This document shows positions 6,282-9,098 of a DNA stretch of 9,098 bases, one piece after another (positions within the stretch are counted from its first letter, which is position 1; every line of letters starts with the position of its first letter). The notes under the pieces were generated by a model. That model was not told the DNA's origin. It searched no databases and saw only the letters and a program-made list of their open reading frames with translations. The stretch is from positions 1 through 9,098 of the forward strand of contig JBBRKS010000157.1 of assembly GCA_038231775.1 (NCBI GenBank), written 5' to 3'. The position numbers were made by a program, and so were the translations under genes. This DNA comes from Stagnihabitans sp038231775 (GTDB lineage Bacteria; Pseudomonadota; Alphaproteobacteria; Rhodobacterales; Rhodobacteraceae).

Positions 6282-7289
6282 CTAGCGCAGGCTGTCCTGC
6301 TTCCCGCAGTAGGCCACGAATGCGGCACCCGCATTTTTCGGCGGGGTGCCCTTGGCCGTTTCTGCCTGCGCAAAGGCCAGCCAATCAGCTCGAAGCGCAT
6401 GGTAATCTCGGCCCTTTTCCCGTGCCAGAGCGCGGGCTTTTTCTTCGGCCCAGTCAGGCAGGGTGATTGCAGGCGCGATCTGTGTTTTCGTATGTCGGGG
6501 ACGGAAGATCACGAGATCATCGCCCGTCAGCTCGATCCGGTAGAAAGGCGTGTGATCGTCGGAAATGATCTGGCGAAGGTTGAGCCGGAACTTCTTGAGG
6601 GGAGCGTTGCTGCCAGTCTTTCGTTGAAGGTTGGCAAGGCCGATATGCCATTTTGGCTGGTTGCCACAATGTTTCCGCGCGATCTCGTAGAGGCGACGTT
6701 CCAGCGGGCGGCGTAGTCGGAAGTAGTCGTTCGAGATCGTAACAACCTGGTCGGATTCGATAGCCCGCATGAGCCAGTCCGACAGGACTACTTCGCAATA
6801 ATCCAGCCGCCATGAACCATCCTCACGCATGACGAATCCACCTTCATCAATCAGACCAAAAACACGGGTTTCCATGCGGTCTCCCGTGCGGATGTCCGTT
6901 TTGAAGGTTGTTCCTCGCAGGCGTTTGAAGGCTTGCTCTAGGCGTTGATAGCCAAGGTTGTTGGTGGGCCTGTTGGTTGAGACTAGAAGCTCCCGCCCCG
7001 TGAACCTGACACGCTTTCCGATCTTCTCGCCACGGTTTTTCATGTGCATCAACTGGCTGATACAGAAGATCAGAATGTCCTTGTCGAAGATGGTCGGCAG
7101 GCCGTTATAGGACGGTGTAATCTCTAGGCGGACATCCCCAGCCTCATAGTGCAGGTGGCGCATGTCTGGCTTCGTCGCCAGTGAGAACATCGGGTGTTCC
7201 ATCGACGCCGTATCATCCTTCGGCACGACATCGGCGATGTCGAGGATGAAGAAATCTTTTTGAGGGTGTCGATCGGGAAGCAAGGCCAT
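6282..7289 (-). CDS. repA: Replication initiator protein RepA (RPA family)
   Basis: This plasmid replication initiator would bind the adjacent iterons and open the origin. From the ATG at 7289 it is 335 residues. I recognise the family by its N-terminus (LLPDRHPQKDFFILDI, then DDTASMEHPMFSLATKPD) and by the conserved core: LPTIFDKDILIFCISQLMH, VRFTGRELLVSTNRPT, GYQRLEQAFKRLRGT, IFGLIDEGGF-like (here VFGLIDEGGF), LDYCEVVLSDWLMRAIE, YFRLRRPLERRLYEIARKHCG and LKKFRLNLRQII. These correspond to paired winged-helix DNA-binding domains typical of RPA initiators on alphaproteobacterial plasmids. An in-frame ATG at 7328 would add 13 residues but lies inside an iteron and encodes sequence foreign to the family, so 7289 is preferred. 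No strong ribosome site is visible. The helix-turn-helix gene lies downstream on the same strand. Autoregulation through the iterons, which begin 20 bases upstream, is likely but inferred. Confidence 0.93.
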   Translation of the reverse strand: MALLPDRHPQKDFFILDIADVVPKDDTASMEHPMFSLATKPDMRHLHYEAGDVRLEITPSYNGLPTIFDKDILIFCISQLMHMKNRGEKIGKRVRFTGRELLVSTNRPTNNLGYQRLEQAFKRLRGTTFKTDIRTGDRMETRVFGLIDEGGFVMREDGSWRLDYCEVVLSDWLMRAIESDQVVTISNDYFRLRRPLERRLYEIARKHCGNQPKWHIGLANLQRKTGSNAPLKKFRLNLRQIISDDHTPFYRIELTGDDLVIFRPRHTKTQIAPAITLPDWAEEKARALAREKGRDYHALRADWLAFAQAETAKGTPPKNAGAAFVAYCGKQDSLR

Positions 7290-7308
7290 GCCCAAGCTAT
7301 AGCAGCAG

Positions 7309-7419
7309 TTCGCACTATCAGGAACCATAAATTCGCACTATCGGGAACCGCCACCGCTTCGCACCTTTCGGAACCAAAATTCGCACCTTTCGGAACCAAG
7401 ATTCGCACCTTTCGGAACC
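7309..7419. repeat. oriV: Five 18-bp iterons of the replication origin
   Basis: Direct repeats lie at 7309-7326, 7332-7349, 7358-7375, 7380-7397 and 7402-7419. The three distal to repA are identical, TTCGCACCTTTCGGAACC. The two proximal to repA read TTCGCACTATCRGGAACC. Start spacings are 23, 26, 22 and 22, close to two helical turns, so bound RepA monomers would lie on one face. Position directly upstream of repA, next to a DnaA-box-like site and AT-rich DNA, supports an iteron-controlled theta origin. Confidence 0.93.
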
Positions 7420-7420
7420 C

Positions 7421-7429
7421 TGTGGATAG
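7421..7429 (-). other. DnaA-box-like site
   Basis: TGTGGATAG is the complement of CTATCCACA, one mismatch from the consensus TTATCCACA. It sits two bases after the last iteron and before an A/T-rich stretch (TAGTTTTCACTTTCATAACTATG). This is the expected order for an iteron-type origin: iterons, DnaA box, melting region. Confidence 0.65.
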
Positions 7430-7552
7430 TTTTCACTTTCATAACTATGAGGTTACGGACGATTTTCAGGCCCGTAACATACTCCGTAGGTAACACTATT
7501 AACACTAGGCGTTTGCTTGATCCGCTGTTTGCAGAAACTGCTGAGGCAGTGT
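7430..7552. other. Origin-side noncoding stretch with small repeats
   Basis: There is no gene between the iterons and the antitoxin. The stretch begins with A/T-rich DNA that could be the melting region. It has an inverted repeat GTTACGG (7452-7458) and CCGTAAC (7472-7478), and two TAACACTA direct repeats (7491-7498 and 7500-7507). A short stem, ACTGC-TGAG-GCAGT, lies at 7537-7550. A weak promoter-like pair, TTGCAG (7529-7534) and TATGTG (7552-7557) spaced by 17 bases, could drive the antitoxin-toxin pair. None of these is strong on its own. Confidence 0.45.
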
Positions 7553-7572
7553 ATGTGTTCAGGTGTACACAT
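7553..7572. promoter_or_regulatory. Candidate antitoxin operator
   Basis: ATGTGT (7553-7558) and its complement ACACAT (7567-7572) flank an eight-base spacer. The overlapping GTGTACAC (7563-7570) is itself a perfect palindrome. The element ends 17 bases before the antitoxin start and overlaps the weak -10-like TATGTG. Ribbon-helix-helix antitoxins normally repress their own operon at such short inverted repeats. Binding here is inference. Confidence 0.5.
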
Positions 7573-7589
7573 GCTTAGAAGGTGATGAA

Positions 7590-7850
7590 ATGACCACCAG
7601 CACCACAATGACAATTCGGCTCGATCCGCAGCTCAAGGCAAAGCTGGGGAGACTGGCCGACGGAACACGGCGCAGCCGATCCTTTCTGGCGGCAGAGGCG
7701 GTGGAGACCTACGTGGACCGCGAACTGGCCATCATCGAAGGCATCGAACGCGGGCTTGCGGACGTGGAAGCCGGACGGACGGTCAGCCATGAAGATGCAA
7801 TGGCCTCCCTGCGGCAGGTGATCGACGCAGCGGCGGACAATGCCGCGTGA
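7590..7850 (+). CDS. Ribbon-helix-helix antitoxin (ParD/CopG-like)
   Basis: This is the antitoxin of a type II toxin-antitoxin pair, 86 residues. The N-terminal beta strand TMTIRLDPQLKAKL and the following helices (LADGTRRSRSFLAAEAVETYV) form a typical ribbon-helix-helix DNA-binding fold at about residues 5-48. The C-terminal acidic helix (about 50-80, ADVEAGRTVSHEDAMASL) would wrap the toxin. The ATG at 7590 has AAGG seven bases upstream; an in-frame ATG at 7563 lacks such a site and lies within the putative operator. The stop overlaps the toxin GTG start by four bases (GTGA), so the pair is translationally coupled. The likely role is post-segregational stabilisation of the plasmid and autorepression of the operon. 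Confidence 0.88.
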   Translation: MTTSTTMTIRLDPQLKAKLGRLADGTRRSRSFLAAEAVETYVDRELAIIEGIERGLADVEAGRTVSHEDAMASLRQVIDAAADNAA

Positions 7851-8155
7851 GCCGACCCGTTCGCTGGTCAAACGATGCGTTGGCCGATCTTGCAGAGCAG
7901 GTTGCCTACATCGCCACCGATAATCCGTCAGCGGCCCGCCGTGTGGCTGATACCATCGACAAGACGGCACTCGCCCTTGGCGACATGCCGATAGGGCGCC
8001 CCGGACGGGTAAAAGGCACCTATGAGAAATCGGTGACAGGTCTGCCCTACGTTGTGGCCTATGCGATCACACAAACGGGCGGCGCAGAAGAAATTGCGAT
8101 TGTCCGGGTGATTCACACATCTCGCGACTGGTCCGCCGAGACATGGCCGGAGTGA
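7847..8155 (+). CDS. ParE/RelE-superfamily toxin
   Basis: A 102-residue toxin partner, starting at a GTG that overlaps the antitoxin stop. Features of the ParE/RelE fold are VRWSNDALADLAEQVAYIA (first helix), NPSAARRVADTI, the GRPGRVKGTYEKSVTGLPYVVAYAI strand region, and the closing EIAIVRVIHTSRDW strand. These match ParE-type proteins, which usually target DNA gyrase, better than ribosome-dependent RelE, but the target cannot be settled from sequence alone. The gene ends only three bases from the convergent membrane-protein gene, and no terminator is visible between them. Confidence 0.88.
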   Translation: MSRPVRWSNDALADLAEQVAYIATDNPSAARRVADTIDKTALALGDMPIGRPGRVKGTYEKSVTGLPYVVAYAITQTGGAEEIAIVRVIHTSRDWSAETWPE

Positions 8156-8158
8156 TTT

Positions 8159-8707
8159 TCACTGCCCCGGCCTGTTGATCCAGATCGCGCAATAGCTGGA
8201 CCCGTTGTCCTGTTCGACCACCTGTCCGCCTGCGGTGCCGCAATAGATGCTTGGAAACTGCCCGAACTCACGGGCATCGCCGCGCCCTTGTATCCATGCC
8301 ATCGCCAGCGCCCCGATAACGGCCCCTGTGGCGAGCATAGAGGCCAACCATACCCAGAACCCGCCAAACCAGCGCCATGCCTCCCTACGGGCCTCTCCTG
8401 CGGCCTGTGAGAGCTTTGCGCGCTCATTGTCGAGGTCGTGCCGGATTCCGGCCATGGCGCTCTCAGCGGCCTTCGTTGCGGCCTGTGTGGCGTTGCGAGC
8501 CATCTGGTCACGATCCGCTTCCAGAGCCTCCTGAATTTCCCCCGGCGCATCCTCGGTTGCCTTCGCCATCCTCAAGACAGCCCCCATCACGGCTTGGTTC
8601 AGCGTCTTCGCCTCATCCTTGTTGAGACTGGTGCGTTGCAGCTGCTCCATGTCCTTGCGGATCAGGGTCAGCTCATCGGCGAGTATCTGAAACGGATCCT
8701 TGGTCAT
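8159..8707 (-). CDS. Single-membrane-segment protein coupled to mobC
   Basis: I cannot name this 182-residue protein with confidence. Residues about 1-110 are a long charged helical region (LTLIRKDMEQLQRTSLNKDEA onward, Ala/Glu/Arg-rich) likely to form coiled coil. A hydrophobic segment follows (about 112-139: WFGGFWVWLASM onward, then AVIGALAMAWI). A short C-terminal domain with two cysteines (C156 in IYCGTAGG, C173 in SYCAIWI) comes last and could form a disulfide if it faces the periplasm. Its ATG overlaps the mobC stop (ATGA), so the two are made together. A membrane-anchored accessory of mobilisation, comparable in concept to RSF1010 MobB, is a reasonable inference from operon and topology, not from recognised homology. 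Confidence 0.75.
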   Translation of the reverse strand: MTKDPFQILADELTLIRKDMEQLQRTSLNKDEAKTLNQAVMGAVLRMAKATEDAPGEIQEALEADRDQMARNATQAATKAAESAMAGIRHDLDNERAKLSQAAGEARREAWRWFGGFWVWLASMLATGAVIGALAMAWIQGRGDAREFGQFPSIYCGTAGGQVVEQDNGSSYCAIWINRPGQ

Positions 8708-8964
8708 GCCGGGTCCGCCTTTGCCGCCGCCTGATCCAGTTCTTCGAGCAGACCAACCAGTTCTTTCTGATCGACTTCACGGGTGGCATTCTTGCGCAGA
8801 GTCGCCGCCATCCACCGTGCAATCTTTGGGTCTTTCAAAGCGGCATTGGTCACGATGGCTCCGACAATGATTTTGCGCCGGGTTTCACTGGCTTTCTGGC
8901 GGGTTTTAAGGCGGGCCAGCTTTGCCTGCGTTGCTGCAACCTGTTGATCTATTGTCCGCGCCAT
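8704..8964 (-). CDS. mobC: TraD/MobC-like mobilisation accessory protein
   Basis: An 86-residue basic, helical protein divergent from mobA across oriT. The N-terminal half is a Lys/Arg/Gln-rich helix (RTIDQQVAATQAKLARLKTR). It is followed by the ETRRKIIVGAIVTNAAL segment, which resembles the TRRKI-x-x-G-A core of the Ti-plasmid TraD family and similar small MobC-like proteins that help the relaxosome assemble. The C-terminal region is acidic (KELVGLLEELDQAAAK). The start at 8964 is preferred because AAGGGGA lies just upstream. A GTG at 8982 would add six residues and absorb that ribosome site. The start codon also appears at 5-7 because of the terminal overlap. The gene couples to the downstream membrane protein by a four-base overlap. 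The exact family is uncertain; the mobilisation role is supported by position. Confidence 0.8.
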   Translation of the reverse strand: MARTIDQQVAATQAKLARLKTRQKASETRRKIIVGAIVTNAALKDPKIARWMAATLRKNATREVDQKELVGLLEELDQAAAKADPA

Positions 8965-9098
8965 TCTGGTCCCCTTTGCCACCGTCCCATGTTGCTTTTA
9001 GGCGTAGCATTGGGTAGAGAGCAAGACACGAAGTGCCCACTTATACAAACGCTGTGCGTTTGTGTGGGTAGGGGAGACTCGCGTTTCCCCTTAACCCC
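8958..9098. repeat. Terminal direct repeat, right copy (circle overlap)
   Basis: This is the identical partner of 1-141. It contains a second copy of the oriT candidate (9029-9068) and the true 5' end of mobC. In the closed 8957-bp circle only one copy should exist. An exact overlap of an odd k-mer-like length is typical of de Bruijn graph assemblies of circular replicons; that explanation is inference. Confidence 0.95.

Noticed and set aside
7290..7328. Longer RepA start at the ATG at 7328
   Set aside because: The extra 13 residues are translated from an iteron and do not fit the family N-terminus, which begins just before LLPDRHPQ.
7309..7419. CRISPR array
   Set aside because: The 18-bp repeats have only 4-8 bases between them and lie upstream of repA; this is an iteron array, and no cas genes are present.
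1..9098. Linear phage or integrated element bounded by 141-bp direct repeats
   Set aside because: There are no phage structural, integrase or transposase genes, and the gene order is coherent only as a circle.

Overview
The window looks like a complete small circular plasmid cut open at an arbitrary point. Its last 141 bases (8958-9098) are identical to its first 141 (1-141), so the unique circle would be 8957 bp. The RepA family, the relaxase type, the HWE kinase with its receiver, and the moderately high G+C all suggest an alphaproteobacterium. A Rhodobacteraceae-like host is my best guess, but no rRNA or core gene is present to confirm it.

Layout on the circle: (1) A mobilisation block surrounds the cut point. 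A MOBQ-type oriT (about 72-111, duplicated at 9029-9068 by the terminal overlap) lies between two divergent units. Rightward is a MobA/MobL-family relaxase (163-1407). Leftward is a TraD/MobC-like accessory protein (8704-8964), translationally coupled to a one-membrane-segment protein (8159-8707). (2) The cargo is a two-gene signalling module. A 1189-residue soluble fusion of CheB-like, CheR, PAS, coiled-coil, PAS, PAS and HWE histidine kinase regions (1639-5208) overlaps a stand-alone receiver (5201-5587). It takes up about 44% of the plasmid. (3) A strong inverted repeat (5698-5726) separates this module from the replication block, which is read leftward: RepA (6282-7289) and then a small helix-turn-helix plus coiled-coil protein (5744-6154). 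A dense set of GGTCA/TGACC repeats, including a perfect 20-bp palindrome, sits at the 5' end of the latter gene. (4) Upstream of repA are five 18-bp iterons (7309-7419) and a DnaA-box-like site, forming the probable vegetative origin. (5) A ribbon-helix-helix antitoxin and a ParE/RelE-type toxin (7590-8155) follow, overlapping by four bases, and provide likely plasmid stabilisation.

Taken together this is a self-replicating, mobilisable but not self-conjugative plasmid: it has a relaxase and oriT but no type IV secretion genes. It is addiction-stabilised, and its only evident cargo is a complex sensory kinase with its receiver. The most notable points are the presence of this signalling fusion on a small mobilisable plasmid, an Asp-to-Asn change at the expected catalytic Asp of its CheB domain, the repeat-rich control region of the helix-turn-helix gene, and the closed-circle signature. 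I did not find a wholly new defence or genetic system that the sequence alone would support.
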